Positions 35,311 through 45,186 of a stretch of 64,000 nt of DNA are shown here, in pieces; positions within the stretch are counted from its first letter, which is position 1; each line of letters starts with the position of its first letter. Origin of the DNA: Chitinophagaceae bacterium. Lineage in GTDB: Bacteria > Bacteroidota > Bacteroidia > Chitinophagales > Chitinophagaceae. The position numbers and the translations under genes were made by a program. The notes under the pieces were generated by a model. The model was not told the origin of the DNA. It saw only the letters and a program-made list of their open reading frames with translations, and did no database searches. The stretch spans positions 46,738 through 110,737 of the forward strand of contig JADLCD010000040.1 of NCBI GenBank assembly GCA_020847395.1. Reading direction: 5' to 3'.

Positions 35311-36435
35311 GTGTTCAAATTTGAAGGGAAAAAAATCTTGATTATTTCACCACAAGGATGGTCACATTTAAGTATTTCCAAGCATCACTATGCCATGGAG
35401 TTATCGTTAAAGAATGAAGTTTGGTTTCTTAATGCACCGCAAGAAAAAACAGGGTTGGATTTTAAAACAGAAAGAATTTCATCATACCCAGGCTTACATA
35501 TAATTAAATATTCTTTACCGGTGCCCAAATTTTTGTTTTTCCATTTCCGTTCATTGTATAAAAAAATTAATCTACTGTTCTTATCAAGAAAATTAAGGAA
35601 AATTGTTTCTCAATTTGATATTTGTATTGATTTTGGCAATTATATGCTATATGACAATACAAATTTTGTTAATGCCAATCTTAAAATCTATTTCCCTGTT
35701 GACGATTTTGAAGATTTGAAACCTTCAATGAGGGGAAGCACTCTTGCTTTCTCTGTTTCTGCGAATATTATAGAAAAGTTTAAAAAAAATGGATTAAAAT
35801 GTCATTTCATTAACCATGGATTAAATAGCATTTTTGCAGAGCATGCAAAACAACAATTGTGTGATATAAAACAATGGGTAAGAAAAGATGTTTTGCATAT
35901 AGCGTATGCTGGAAACCTATTCATACCTTTTATTGATGTGAATGCATTGGAAAAAGTAATAAGGCAAAATCCGGATATAGTATTTCATTTTTTTGGATCA
36001 ACCATACATAATCCTGAGGTTTCCTGGCATGTTCGCTGGTATAAGTTTTTGTCAGAAACAAAAAATGTAAAGCTATATGGCTCTATTAGTTCATCTGAAT
36101 TGGCAGAGGCATTTGCAAACAAGGATGCGTTTCTGCTCTGCTATAAGCCTGATAATAAAAATTATCATGCAGAAAACTCTCATAAAATTTTTGAATACTT
36201 TAGTACCGGGAAAGTTATTATATCAACACCCATTACACTTTATGTTGAAAATGAATTGTTTTGTATGAGCAATGGGAACGAAAATTTTGAAAACACATTT
36301 AGCAGAGGTATAGCAGGCATTGAAAAATACAATAGTATTGAGTATTTAAAGAAGAGAATATTGTTTTCACTAGAAAATGAATATTCAAACCAGGTGAAGA
36401 AAATGGAAAAAATAATTAATCAAAAAGAGGATTGA
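35311..36435 (+). CDS. GT-B glycosyltransferase
   Basis: A 374-residue cytoplasmic GT-B-like transferase beginning with GTG 5 bp after the amidotransferase. The N-terminal domain starts KKILIISPQGWSHLSISKHHYAMEL. The C-terminal half has a donor-domain pattern: LHIAYAGNLF, VKLYGSISSSELAEAFANKDAFLLCY and HKIFEYFSTGKVIISTP, as in GT4-type and GlcA-transferase-like proteins. The donor and acceptor sugars cannot be told. It is part of the central run of chain-building genes. Confidence 0.75.
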   Translation: MFKFEGKKILIISPQGWSHLSISKHHYAMELSLKNEVWFLNAPQEKTGLDFKTERISSYPGLHIIKYSLPVPKFLFFHFRSLYKKINLLFLSRKLRKIVSQFDICIDFGNYMLYDNTNFVNANLKIYFPVDDFEDLKPSMRGSTLAFSVSANIIEKFKKNGLKCHFINHGLNSIFAEHAKQQLCDIKQWVRKDVLHIAYAGNLFIPFIDVNALEKVIRQNPDIVFHFFGSTIHNPEVSWHVRWYKFLSETKNVKLYGSISSSELAEAFANKDAFLLCYKPDNKNYHAENSHKIFEYFSTGKVIISTPITLYVENELFCMSNGNENFENTFSRGIAGIEKYNSIEYLKKRILFSLENEYSNQVKKMEKIINQKED

Positions 36436-36478
36436 TTACTTCAAAACGAACTTATGATTCTTGTTAGCGATATAAATT

Positions 36479-37513
36479 ATGCAGATCAATAAAATCTTAT
36501 TTCTGGGCGCATCCGGGAAGGGTGCATTGGAGTTATCCTATTTAAACGCAGCAAAAGAACTTGGGATAGAGTTCAAAATTTTTGACCCTGCAAAAGAAGA
36601 AATAAAATATATAAAGGGCGGTAGTATCGGAAAAAAACTTCACGCTTTTTTACCTGTTGAACAGTGGATAAGAAAAATGAATAGGGAGATTATACTCCTT
36701 GTAAAAAAATTTAATCCCGGTTTAGTTCTGCTTTTTACTAATACGCGGGTATTACCTGGCACACTGGCATGTATAAGAACTATGAATCCGAAAGTAAAAA
36801 TTGCCTGGCTATGGCCGGATACCCCCCTTAACCTGGAGAAACATAATTTTTTGAATGCGCCCTTTGTAGATATGACTTGCACATACAGTAGTGCTACCTT
36901 GCCTGTATTTGAACGCGCCGGCTTTCCTAACATTCATTGGGTACCTCTTGCAGGAGACTTCCAAATGCATGGAATAGATAATATAAATGAAACTTTCGAT
37001 GTAGACATTTCATTTGTTGGCGGATGGAGGCCCGAAAGAGAAAGAGTAATGAATATTATTTGCGAACATTTTAAAAATGCGAATATTGAAATATATGGAC
37101 CTTACTGGAAAAGGGATTGCAAACATGCGGCTGTAAGGAGTAAAATAAAAGGAGAAGGGTTATATGAAAAACAATTAGCGGACTTTTTTAATAGATCAAG
37201 AATTAATGTAAACGTTATAGATGATACGAATTATCCGGCGGCAAACATGAGGTTTTTTGAGGTTTTTACTGCAGGAGGTTTGCAATTAGCATCAGCATGT
37301 CCCGAACAGGAAAATATTTTCAGACATCGTGAACATATCGTATACTTTAAATCTGAAGAGGATATTATTCCTGAAATTGAATGGATATTATCTCATAAAG
37401 AGGAATGCAACCAAATTAGATCAAAATCACATAACCTCTTAAAAAAAGATCATACTTACACACAAAGACTAAAATATATAACAGAGCATATAAATTTCAA
37501 AGAAAGCTTATGA
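36479..37513 (+). CDS. CgeB-like glycosyltransferase
   Basis: A 344-residue GT-B-like protein. It begins KILFLGASGKGALELSYLNAAKELG, with WLWPDTP near residue 117, ISFVGGWRPERERVM near 180 and a C-terminal NMRFFEVFTAGGLQLAS block near 255. That last block resembles the donor site of CgeB/DUF3880-type glycosyltransferases. It overlaps the next epimerase gene by ATGA, so the two are coupled, and the epimerase may supply its donor sugar. Confidence 0.7.
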   Translation: MQINKILFLGASGKGALELSYLNAAKELGIEFKIFDPAKEEIKYIKGGSIGKKLHAFLPVEQWIRKMNREIILLVKKFNPGLVLLFTNTRVLPGTLACIRTMNPKVKIAWLWPDTPLNLEKHNFLNAPFVDMTCTYSSATLPVFERAGFPNIHWVPLAGDFQMHGIDNINETFDVDISFVGGWRPERERVMNIICEHFKNANIEIYGPYWKRDCKHAAVRSKIKGEGLYEKQLADFFNRSRINVNVIDDTNYPAANMRFFEVFTAGGLQLASACPEQENIFRHREHIVYFKSEEDIIPEIEWILSHKEECNQIRSKSHNLLKKDHTYTQRLKYITEHINFKESL

Positions 37514-38430
37514 TAAATGTTTTGATAACCGGCGGCGCCGGCTTTATTCCAAGTTCACTTGCTGATACATTACTTGCCAAAGGAAAATACTTTGTTGTTG
37601 CTACTGATAATTTACTCACAGGTAATAAAAGCAATATCTCACAACACGAGCATTATAAATTCATTAAATGCGATGTTAATAATTACCAGGATATTTCAGC
37701 GGTAATGCTCAATTATAACTTTGACTATGTTTTTCATTATGCTGCGGTTGTAGGAGTATTAAGAACTTTAGATAATCCCAAAATGGTGTTAGATGATATT
37801 AAAGGCCTGCAAAACATTTTTGAACTATCTAAAAATACCGGGGTTAAAAGAGTTTTTTTCAGTTCTTCTTCAGAGGTTTATGGAGAGCCTGTGCACTTAC
37901 CCCAACATGAATATCAAACTCCTTTAAATTCACGACTACCCTATGCGGTTGTAAAAAATATTGGTGAGTGCTTTTGCAGGTCTTACTGGGATGAATTTGG
38001 CCTTAATTATACAATTCTACGGTTTTTTAACACTTATGGGCCACGCCAAAGTGAAGATTTTGTGGTATCTAAATTTTTGCATGCAGCAATAAACAATGAT
38101 GATATAACAATTTATGGTGATGGAAGCCAAACCAGAACGTTTTGCTATATAGACGACAATCTTGAATTTGAAACAAAGATATTAGAGAATAATTTATTTA
38201 TTAATGATGTGGTGAATGTGGGTAATGACAAACTTACGTCTGTCGGTGAACTGGCCAAAACCATTATACGTTGTACCGGATCGTCTTCTAAAATTATACA
38301 TTTACCTCCATTAAAGGAGGGGGATATGACACGCCGCCAACCTGATAATGCCAAAATGCTTTCTGTACTGAATCGTCCCCTAATATCATTAGAGGAAGGA
38401 GTAAAAAAGATCTTAAGTTTCAGGAGCTAA
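37510..38430 (+). CDS. NAD-dependent sugar epimerase/dehydratase with altered glycine motif
   Basis: A 306-residue extended SDR. The catalytic Ser region SSSSEVYGEP and Y-x3-K (YAVVKN) are present, along with RFFNTYGPRQ and GDGSQTRTFCYIDD, close to UDP-glucuronate decarboxylase and UDP-glucose 4-epimerase-like proteins. Oddly, the N-terminal cofactor motif reads TGGAGFIPSS: the third glycine of GxxGxxG is Pro14, which could weaken or change dinucleotide binding. It overlaps the CgeB-like gene by 4 bp. The substrate is unknown. Confidence 0.8.
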   Translation: MINVLITGGAGFIPSSLADTLLAKGKYFVVATDNLLTGNKSNISQHEHYKFIKCDVNNYQDISAVMLNYNFDYVFHYAAVVGVLRTLDNPKMVLDDIKGLQNIFELSKNTGVKRVFFSSSSEVYGEPVHLPQHEYQTPLNSRLPYAVVKNIGECFCRSYWDEFGLNYTILRFFNTYGPRQSEDFVVSKFLHAAINNDDITIYGDGSQTRTFCYIDDNLEFETKILENNLFINDVVNVGNDKLTSVGELAKTIIRCTGSSSKIIHLPPLKEGDMTRRQPDNAKMLSVLNRPLISLEEGVKKILSFRS

Positions 38431-38479
38431 GAATACTGAACAACGCTTAAACTATTATTTAATAACTAATAAATATAGT

Positions 38480-39628
38480 CTGGTAAATTCAAAAAAAAAA
38501 TATCGTAAGAGAATAGCCATTATTCATTTTAACCCTATTGATAAATACCCTCCTGCTGTAAATTGTGTTCGATATTTGGCCTCGAAATTCAAAGGAAATA
38601 CTGAAATAATTGTTCTTACAACAGCTCCTCCAAAAGCGCACTGGCAATTGAGCATTCCTAACGTAACAATTAATCAGTTAACCTCGCTCCCTAATAATGC
38701 GCTGAATCGCTTTCAACGCGTAGTAAAATATATAGCTTTTAACTTAAAAGCATTTTACAAACTGTTGATAATGCACCCAAATATTATTTTATATTATGAG
38801 ACATTATCAGCGTGGGCTCCGTACGTGTATACCCGGTGGATTAATAGATCCTGCCGGGTTTTTATCCATTATCATGAATACATGAGCCCTCAAGAATATT
38901 CAAATGAAATGCTGTTAAATAAATGGCTGCACAAACTTGAGCTGCATATTTATGAAAATGCTTCATGGATATCTCATACAAACAACGATCGGATGAGTAT
39001 GTTTTTAAATGATATTAAACCTATCAACCCTTTACATACATATATTTTACCTAACTATCCTCCTGCATCATGGAAAAATCAGAAAAAGAAAATAGAAAAA
39101 GATAAAAGCCGTACTGGCTTTATATATGTAGGAGCCTTGAGTTTAAAAACAATGTATACAAAAGAAATGGCGGAGTTTATAGCTGCAAATCCTGAAAAAT
39201 ATTACTGGGATATTTACTCTGACACCCATGAACCTGATGTTATTGGATACTTAAATTCTTTTAAAACAGGAAATATATCTTTTAAAGGTGCTGTAAAATA
39301 CGACGACTTACCCATTATTTTAACTCAGTATAACATAGGTGTAATTTTGTATAAAGGACATATCCCTAATTTTGTATATAATGCACCAAACAAATTATTT
39401 GAATATTATGCTTGCGGGCTTAATGTTTGGTTTCCAGATAAAATGAAAGGAGTATGGCCTTACAAATGTGGCGATAAAACACCGCAGATAGTGCCGATAG
39501 ATTTTGAGAACATGGCAATCAATCCATTTAATTTGGCTGCAACGGATAAAACGCTTCCGCCTGGTACAAAATATTATGCAGAAGATGTATTAGAGATGAT
39601 ATGGGAAAAAATAAATAATAATATTTAA
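38480..39628 (+). CDS. GT4-type glycosyltransferase, probable non-ATG start
   Basis: The track calls it from a TTG at 38576, but the frame is open upstream and encodes KYRKRIAIIHFNPIDKYPP, a good first beta-strand for a GT-B fold, so the called start truncates it. No ATG, GTG or TTG is in frame just above; a CTG at 38480 is the best candidate. A run of eleven A residues at 38491-38501 could hide a sequencing or programmed frameshift instead. The C-terminal half has TGFIYVGALSLKTMY and NAPNKLFEYYACGLNVWF, the donor-binding pattern. Sugar specificity is unknown. Confidence 0.72.
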   Translation: MVNSKKKYRKRIAIIHFNPIDKYPPAVNCVRYLASKFKGNTEIIVLTTAPPKAHWQLSIPNVTINQLTSLPNNALNRFQRVVKYIAFNLKAFYKLLIMHPNIILYYETLSAWAPYVYTRWINRSCRVFIHYHEYMSPQEYSNEMLLNKWLHKLELHIYENASWISHTNNDRMSMFLNDIKPINPLHTYILPNYPPASWKNQKKKIEKDKSRTGFIYVGALSLKTMYTKEMAEFIAANPEKYYWDIYSDTHEPDVIGYLNSFKTGNISFKGAVKYDDLPIILTQYNIGVILYKGHIPNFVYNAPNKLFEYYACGLNVWFPDKMKGVWPYKCGDKTPQIVPIDFENMAINPFNLAATDKTLPPGTKYYAEDVLEMIWEKINNNI

Positions 39629-41080
39629 ATGAGCGGAAAACCGTACACATACAGTATTTTTTTCGCACTATTGTTTATCCTTGCCATTATAACAGATTGG
39701 TACAAAGAGATTTCCCTATGCCTTTTTGTTTCATTGCTTATTCTTATGCTTGATAAGTTAGGTAAGGGTACTGTGCTTAGAGAAATGATATCATTGTTTG
39801 CCTGCTTTATTTGCCTTGTAATGCCGCTATTAGGTTATACTGTTTATAATAAGGAAAATGCGTTGGCGCAGCTTTGGGTAAGATTTATGCCTGTTCCGGA
39901 AAGTAACTATTTTTCATTTGCATTACCCGCACTCTGTGCCTTTAATCTTTCTTTGTGCTGGCCAATTAATGGCAAAAACTATAGCGATGAAGGAATAAAA
40001 CTATTTGCCGCAATTGAGAAAATAAAGTTATCTCTTAGGCGAATACCCCGTATAGGACTATTTCTTATGATTACAGGAGTTGTAACTTTTTTGTTTATAG
40101 AAATGGTACCCACAGTGTTGAAATTTATTGTTACCCTTATATATTTTACTTCTTTTGCCGGGTTAATGTACGTTTATTTTTCTCCTGGATTTCGAAATAA
40201 AACTCTATTGATTATTCTATTTGCCATTTTTATTGTTGGTAATGCTATCCGTTCCGGAATGTTCACCATCGTTGCCTATATGGGTATTACAATTTTTTCT
40301 GTGCTCTTCATAGGTCAAAAAACGACACTTTTAAAAAAAGTATTTATGTTTCTTTTAGGCGCCACATCTCTGTTAATGATACAAAGCGTAAAACAAGCAT
40401 ATCGTAAAGTGGTGTGGAAAGAAAATTTTGCTGGTAATAAAGCCGTATTGTTTGCAAATTTGATGGCCGACAGAATTACATCAACTGAAAACCTTATATC
40501 TCCCGATAATTTCTTCCCCATATACTATCGTACCAACCAAGGGTTTAATATAGCGTTAGTTATGAAAAGGATTCCACGAGTGCAACCTTATGACAAAGGT
40601 AATAGGTTAGCAATCACATTTGCATCTTCTCTCGTTCCTCGTGTGTTGTGGCCGGACAAACCTGAAGCCGGCGGAAAATTTAATATGGAATATTATGCGG
40701 GAGTAAAATTACGAGGCTGGTCTACGAATGTAGGCCCGCTGGGCGAAGCTTATGGCAGCTTTGGCGTAACCGGGGGTATTATATTTATGTTTTTTCTTGG
40801 GGCATTTATTCGTTGGTCATATAAAATGGTTTTTGTGGTCGCTCAATCTGTTCCCTTAATAATATTATGGATACCTGTTTTATTTTACCAGGTAACTTAC
40901 TCTGCAGAGTCTGATACGCTTCAAATATTCAATTCTCTTTTTAAGTCTGCATTATTTATATGGATGTTGTATAAAATATTTCCGTCATGGTTTGGTGTTT
41001 TTAGATCCCAAAACCAAAGGAATAAAACCAACTCTTTCGCAAAGAAAACTTTTCCATCAACTCAGGCAGCAATAGAATAG
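39629..41080 (+). CDS. Wzy-like O-antigen/capsule polymerase
   Basis: A 483-residue polytopic membrane protein starting directly after the previous stop. It has about 10-12 hydrophobic helices. A large loop between late helices contains ITFASSLVPRVLWPDKPEAGG and WSTNVGPLGEAYGSFG, a layout typical of Wzy/EpsG-type polymerases and O-antigen polymerase-like proteins. It would polymerise repeat units delivered by the flippase at 27982. Assignment rests on topology and context because Wzy sequences diverge strongly. Confidence 0.8.
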   Translation: MSGKPYTYSIFFALLFILAIITDWYKEISLCLFVSLLILMLDKLGKGTVLREMISLFACFICLVMPLLGYTVYNKENALAQLWVRFMPVPESNYFSFALPALCAFNLSLCWPINGKNYSDEGIKLFAAIEKIKLSLRRIPRIGLFLMITGVVTFLFIEMVPTVLKFIVTLIYFTSFAGLMYVYFSPGFRNKTLLIILFAIFIVGNAIRSGMFTIVAYMGITIFSVLFIGQKTTLLKKVFMFLLGATSLLMIQSVKQAYRKVVWKENFAGNKAVLFANLMADRITSTENLISPDNFFPIYYRTNQGFNIALVMKRIPRVQPYDKGNRLAITFASSLVPRVLWPDKPEAGGKFNMEYYAGVKLRGWSTNVGPLGEAYGSFGVTGGIIFMFFLGAFIRWSYKMVFVVAQSVPLIILWIPVLFYQVTYSAESDTLQIFNSLFKSALFIWMLYKIFPSWFGVFRSQNQRNKTNSFAKKTFPSTQAAIE

Positions 41081-41101
41081 TGTATTTTAAATCTTATACA
41101 G

Positions 41102-42268
41102 GTGCAGGCTGGAAATTATATTAACGCTGAAATTAATTGTGGGAATATTCCCTTTTCTGTCAATGTAAAATTATGGTTGATCAATACAAAGCTTTGTATT
41201 GAAAACAACATTTTGAAGTTTTTTATATGGCTATTATTCAAAAAACCTAATACTTATAAAAAAGTATTGATTTTTCGTACAGGTTCTTTGGGAGATTCTA
41301 TAAACGCTATTCCTTCTATTCAATCAGTTGTAGACTCTTACCCCGCTGCCAAAGTAGATATATTAACTAATGCGGGGAGAAAAAATTTAGTTGGCATTAG
41401 ATACCTAATTCCTGAAAATTTATATAGCGAAATTATTGACTATAACGAATTATCAAAAAAAGATTTGTTCAAGAGTTTAAAAAAAAGGAATTACGATCTT
41501 GTTATTCAGCTTCCACAAGTAGATGCTAACTTTTTAAGATTATTAAGGGACCTTCTCATTTTCAGTAGGATAGCAACCCAGGGAATGGGCTGGTTTATAA
41601 GTCAGACAACATGGTTCAGAAAAACACAGGCAAAATATTTAATTTTTGAAAATGAAAATAAACGACTTTTAAAATACCTGAAAACAAAAGGGCTTATTAC
41701 AAAAAATACTACTGCGAAATTAAATATTTCAAAGCAAGACAAAGAGTATGTACAAAAGTTAATTTCAAATTTTAACTTCGGCGCAGGTAAAAAAAAGATT
41801 AGCATTATTGTTGGAGCAAAACGTTCCCAAAACAGGTGGCCAATTGAATATTTTAAGAAAGTTGTGGATCATTTTTCCCGGCAGGTTGTAATAATATTAA
41901 TTGGCTCAAAAGAAGATCAAATATTAGCTATACCTTTAGTAGAAATTCCTGGCATTATTAATTTTTGTGGATTGTTAACGCCTATGCAAAGTGCAGCAAT
42001 GATAAGCCTTTGCGATGTTACATTGAGCAATGACACCGGCCCAATGCATATGTCATATGCAGTACAAACACCAACAATCGCTTTATTCAGTAGCAGAGAT
42101 TTACCAGGCAAATGGTATCCCCCTGAGGAAAATAATATAGTATTTAGGGCAAATGGAATAAAATGTGAGGCTTGTTTTAGTGAAATCTGCACAAACAATA
42201 TATGTATGCAGGCAATAAAGCCCGAAGATGTTATAACAGCTATTGAAAAGATAATACAAAAGAATTGA
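41102..42268 (+). CDS. GT9-family (heptosyltransferase-like) glycosyltransferase
   Basis: A 388-residue GT9-type protein. After a ~50-residue extension comes VLIFRTGSLGDSINAIPSIQSV, the family's N-terminal motif. The donor site follows as SIIVGAKRSQNRWPIEYFKKV, a substitute for the usual GS-x-x-x-KRWP, and SNDTGPMHMSYAVQTPTIALFS. The C-terminal CEACFSEICTNNICMQAI matches GT9 enzymes. Such enzymes add heptose or other sugars from ADP-activated donors. The called start is GTG; an internal start nearer the GT9 core is possible. Confidence 0.85.
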   Translation: MQAGNYINAEINCGNIPFSVNVKLWLINTKLCIENNILKFFIWLLFKKPNTYKKVLIFRTGSLGDSINAIPSIQSVVDSYPAAKVDILTNAGRKNLVGIRYLIPENLYSEIIDYNELSKKDLFKSLKKRNYDLVIQLPQVDANFLRLLRDLLIFSRIATQGMGWFISQTTWFRKTQAKYLIFENENKRLLKYLKTKGLITKNTTAKLNISKQDKEYVQKLISNFNFGAGKKKISIIVGAKRSQNRWPIEYFKKVVDHFSRQVVIILIGSKEDQILAIPLVEIPGIINFCGLLTPMQSAAMISLCDVTLSNDTGPMHMSYAVQTPTIALFSSRDLPGKWYPPEENNIVFRANGIKCEACFSEICTNNICMQAIKPEDVITAIEKIIQKN

Positions 42269-42339
42269 GGCTTACATCAACCATTTCAGGTATAATTATT
42301 GATTTATTCATTAACTGTTAGTTTTATATACTTTTTGTT

Positions 42340-43272
42340 TTGGTTAAGAAATTAAAAAAATATTATCAGTCAGCTGGTAAGCTTAATGCCTTGTTCTTTT
42401 TAACGGGAATTTTATTAGGGTTACTAATATTTTTTTACTCAGAAAACAGCTATGAGGATAAAATTTTTGAAGCCTTAGCAACAGATGTAATAAAACTGTC
42501 AGCACATGTTGATGAGAATGATGCTGATACAACAATAATAGCAAACAGCCTTCGTATTGTTCATAGCTCTTTACAAAGCAGGCAGGGATTGTTTTATGAT
42601 ATAGGAGGAATTAAAGCCGGTATCATAAGGCCTATAACCGTTGACCTTATGACAGCAGATGGTGAATGCGGAAGCTATGCTATCGTGTTAGCCAGACTTT
42701 TAAAAGAGCTGAATTACAATGTCAGGATGGTATTGATGAAAGTGGATGGAAAGTTCGGTGGACATATATTGTTAGAGGCCAAGAATAAAAACGGGTGGGT
42801 TGCACTTGATCCTTCTTATAACTTATATTTTAAACGCCCGGATGGTAAACTGGCAAGTTTTGATGATATTCAAACGAATTGGGATTTCTATAAGATGCAG
42901 GTGCCGCTAAACTATAACATGAAATACAGGTATGAGGATAAACAATATACTAACTGGAATAAGATTCCTGTATTTATGCCTGCAGCAAAAAAAGTTCTTG
43001 ACTGGGCAATGGGAAAAGAAAAGGCCGACGACATTTCTTTACGAGCTATTATGCTCCGGAAGTCCTATCTCTTTTTTACAGTAACATTAATTATTTTTTT
43101 AAGTGTTTTAAGTTATATGGTTTACTATATATACAGAAAACAAAAGCATAAAGCTATCGCAGTTCCTTCTAATGATGAAATGGCGGTTAGTTCAACTAAA
43201 AAACCTACCATAATAGCTTTTAATATCAATTCTAAAAATACAACAGAGAGCCTCCTCAAAGCTGAAGATTGA
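42340..43272 (+). CDS. membrane-anchored transglutaminase-like protein
   Basis: A 310-residue protein with a TTG start. A membrane helix lies at residues ~17-33, a transglutaminase-like papain-fold domain at ~80-175 and a second helix at ~240-262, then a polar tail. The catalytic triad appears as Cys in DGECGSYAIVLARLL (near 110), His in GGHILLEAK (near 142) and Asp in WVALDPSYN (near 157). In bacteria this fold usually has protease or amide-forming activity. Its role in a polysaccharide operon is unclear; attaching or releasing an amine-bearing polymer is one speculative option. Confidence 0.75.
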   Translation: MVKKLKKYYQSAGKLNALFFLTGILLGLLIFFYSENSYEDKIFEALATDVIKLSAHVDENDADTTIIANSLRIVHSSLQSRQGLFYDIGGIKAGIIRPITVDLMTADGECGSYAIVLARLLKELNYNVRMVLMKVDGKFGGHILLEAKNKNGWVALDPSYNLYFKRPDGKLASFDDIQTNWDFYKMQVPLNYNMKYRYEDKQYTNWNKIPVFMPAAKKVLDWAMGKEKADDISLRAIMLRKSYLFFTVTLIIFLSVLSYMVYYIYRKQKHKAIAVPSNDEMAVSSTKKPTIIAFNINSKNTTESLLKAED

Positions 43273-43317
43273 CCTTTTAGTCATTCTTCTTAACCCGAAA
43301 CAGGTTTCTAAATACTT

Positions 43318-45186
43318 ATGTGCGGTATAGCTGGCATTTTATACTTCAAGGCATCTTCCAGTCATAGTCCTGATTCCATCGTAAAAATGACTAACGCCCT
43401 CTCTCACAGAGGGCCGGATGCAGACGGCTTTTTTGTAGAAAATGAAATTTCCCTGGGACATAGAAGATTATCAATAATTGATCTTTCAATTGCAGCAAAT
43501 CAACCATTTATTGATCATTCCGGCAGGTATATAATGGTATATAATGGAGAAATGTATAACTACCAGGAGGTAAGAGCTAAATTGAAAGATTATCCCTTTA
43601 AAACATCGGGAGATACTGAAACACTTATAGCTGCATATGCCCAATGGGGTATTAAATGCATTGAGCAATTTAAAGGAATGTTTGCCTTTGCGATTTGGGA
43701 CAGGCAGGAAAAAGAACTTTGCATTGTAAGAGATAGGATGGGTGTTAAACCGCTTTATTATTATGTGGACGATGAAAAATTGTTGTTTGCTTCTGAAGTA
43801 AGATCCATTCTTGCAAGCGGTTTGGTTGATCGCAAAATCAGTAAAGAAGGGTTGTTTGAATATTTTTCATATCAATCAGTAAGCTATCCCCTTACTATAA
43901 TAGAAGGAATTAAACAACTGGAAGCTGGTTCTTATTTTACCATAAAAAACGGGGCTACAACAAAAAAGAATTATTGGAGTATAACAAATAAGAAAAATAA
44001 TTTTGAATATCCCAGTAAGAAGGTTGTCCAGAATAATATCAGCGACTTACTCATAAAATCTGTTCAACGAAGATTAGTAAGTGATGTGCCGGTTGGTGCT
44101 TTTCTATCCGGAGGAATAGATTCAAGTGTTGTTGTTGGATTAATGGCAACGGCGTGTAATGTACAACCCGCCACTTTTAATATTTCTTTCAGCGAAAAAG
44201 AGTACGATGAATCCGCTTATGCAGAAATAGTAGCAAAAAAATTTAATACCAATCATACAAAAATTAAATTATCTCCTACAGTAATGTTAGATGAGTTGGA
44301 GAATGCATTATCGGCAATGGATACGCCAAGCGGAGATGGCATAAACACCTTTGTTGTTTCTAAGGCAATCAGAAATGCCGGTATTAAAGTAGCGCTGTCT
44401 GGTATTGGCGGAGATGAATTATTTGCAGGGTATCCTATTTTTAATCAGTTTCAAAAGCTGCACGCTAAAAAGGGGATGTGGAAGAATACCGGATTGATCA
44501 GAAAAATTGCGGCGGCGCTAATGCCAGCTAAGCAATTTTCGAATAAAAAATACCGGATGCAGCAGTTATTAAACTGCTCTTCACCCGAAATAGAAGAGAT
44601 TTATCCTGTACTCCGGCAGATTTTATCGTCCAAACTTATTCATGAATTACTAAATATCCCTCAAATAAATACTACGGCCCTGCAGGATAAACTTTTATCT
44701 GTAAAATCAGATTTGCACCACCTTCCTGTATTAAGCCAGGTATCTGCCGCAGAATATTTGGGATATACACAACATACATTGCTGAAAGATACCGACCAGA
44801 TGAGCATGGCCGTTGCACTGGAAGCAAGAGAACCATTTTTTGACACTGACCTGGTTGAATATGTATTGGGAATACCCGATCAGTTTAAACAACCGGTTTA
44901 TTCCAAAAGCTTGTTAGTAGAATCTGTAAAACCATTACTTCCGGATGAAATTGTTTTCAGAAAAAAGCAGGGATTTGTATTTCCCTGGGAGTTATGGATG
45001 AAAAAAGAGTTGAGATCGTTTTGTGAAACAAGGATTAATAAAATGAGTGAAAGAGCGTATTTTAAACCCTCCATGTTAAAATTATACTGGCAAAGATTCC
45101 TGAATAATGATCCGGCTATTCGCTGGGCTGATATATGGCTCTTTGTTGTATTGGAATATTGGCTTGAAAAGAATGGAGTTGATTAA
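43318..45186 (+). CDS. AsnB-type glutamine amidotransferase (asparagine synthase family)
   Basis: A 622-residue two-domain enzyme. The N-terminal Ntn glutaminase starts with the catalytic Cys2 (MCGIAGILYF) and has SHRGPDADG and YNGEMYNYQEV. The C-terminal synthase domain has the ATP-binding LSGGIDSSVVVGL near residue 263 and SGIGGDELFAGYP. Family members in polysaccharide loci (for example WbpS) are thought to amidate sugar carboxylates, so here it may form a uronamide rather than asparagine. It overlaps the next glycosyltransferase gene by 14 bp. Confidence 0.9.
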   Translation: MCGIAGILYFKASSSHSPDSIVKMTNALSHRGPDADGFFVENEISLGHRRLSIIDLSIAANQPFIDHSGRYIMVYNGEMYNYQEVRAKLKDYPFKTSGDTETLIAAYAQWGIKCIEQFKGMFAFAIWDRQEKELCIVRDRMGVKPLYYYVDDEKLLFASEVRSILASGLVDRKISKEGLFEYFSYQSVSYPLTIIEGIKQLEAGSYFTIKNGATTKKNYWSITNKKNNFEYPSKKVVQNNISDLLIKSVQRRLVSDVPVGAFLSGGIDSSVVVGLMATACNVQPATFNISFSEKEYDESAYAEIVAKKFNTNHTKIKLSPTVMLDELENALSAMDTPSGDGINTFVVSKAIRNAGIKVALSGIGGDELFAGYPIFNQFQKLHAKKGMWKNTGLIRKIAAALMPAKQFSNKKYRMQQLLNCSSPEIEEIYPVLRQILSSKLIHELLNIPQINTTALQDKLLSVKSDLHHLPVLSQVSAAEYLGYTQHTLLKDTDQMSMAVALEAREPFFDTDLVEYVLGIPDQFKQPVYSKSLLVESVKPLLPDEIVFRKKQGFVFPWELWMKKELRSFCETRINKMSERAYFKPSMLKLYWQRFLNNDPAIRWADIWLFVVLEYWLEKNGVD

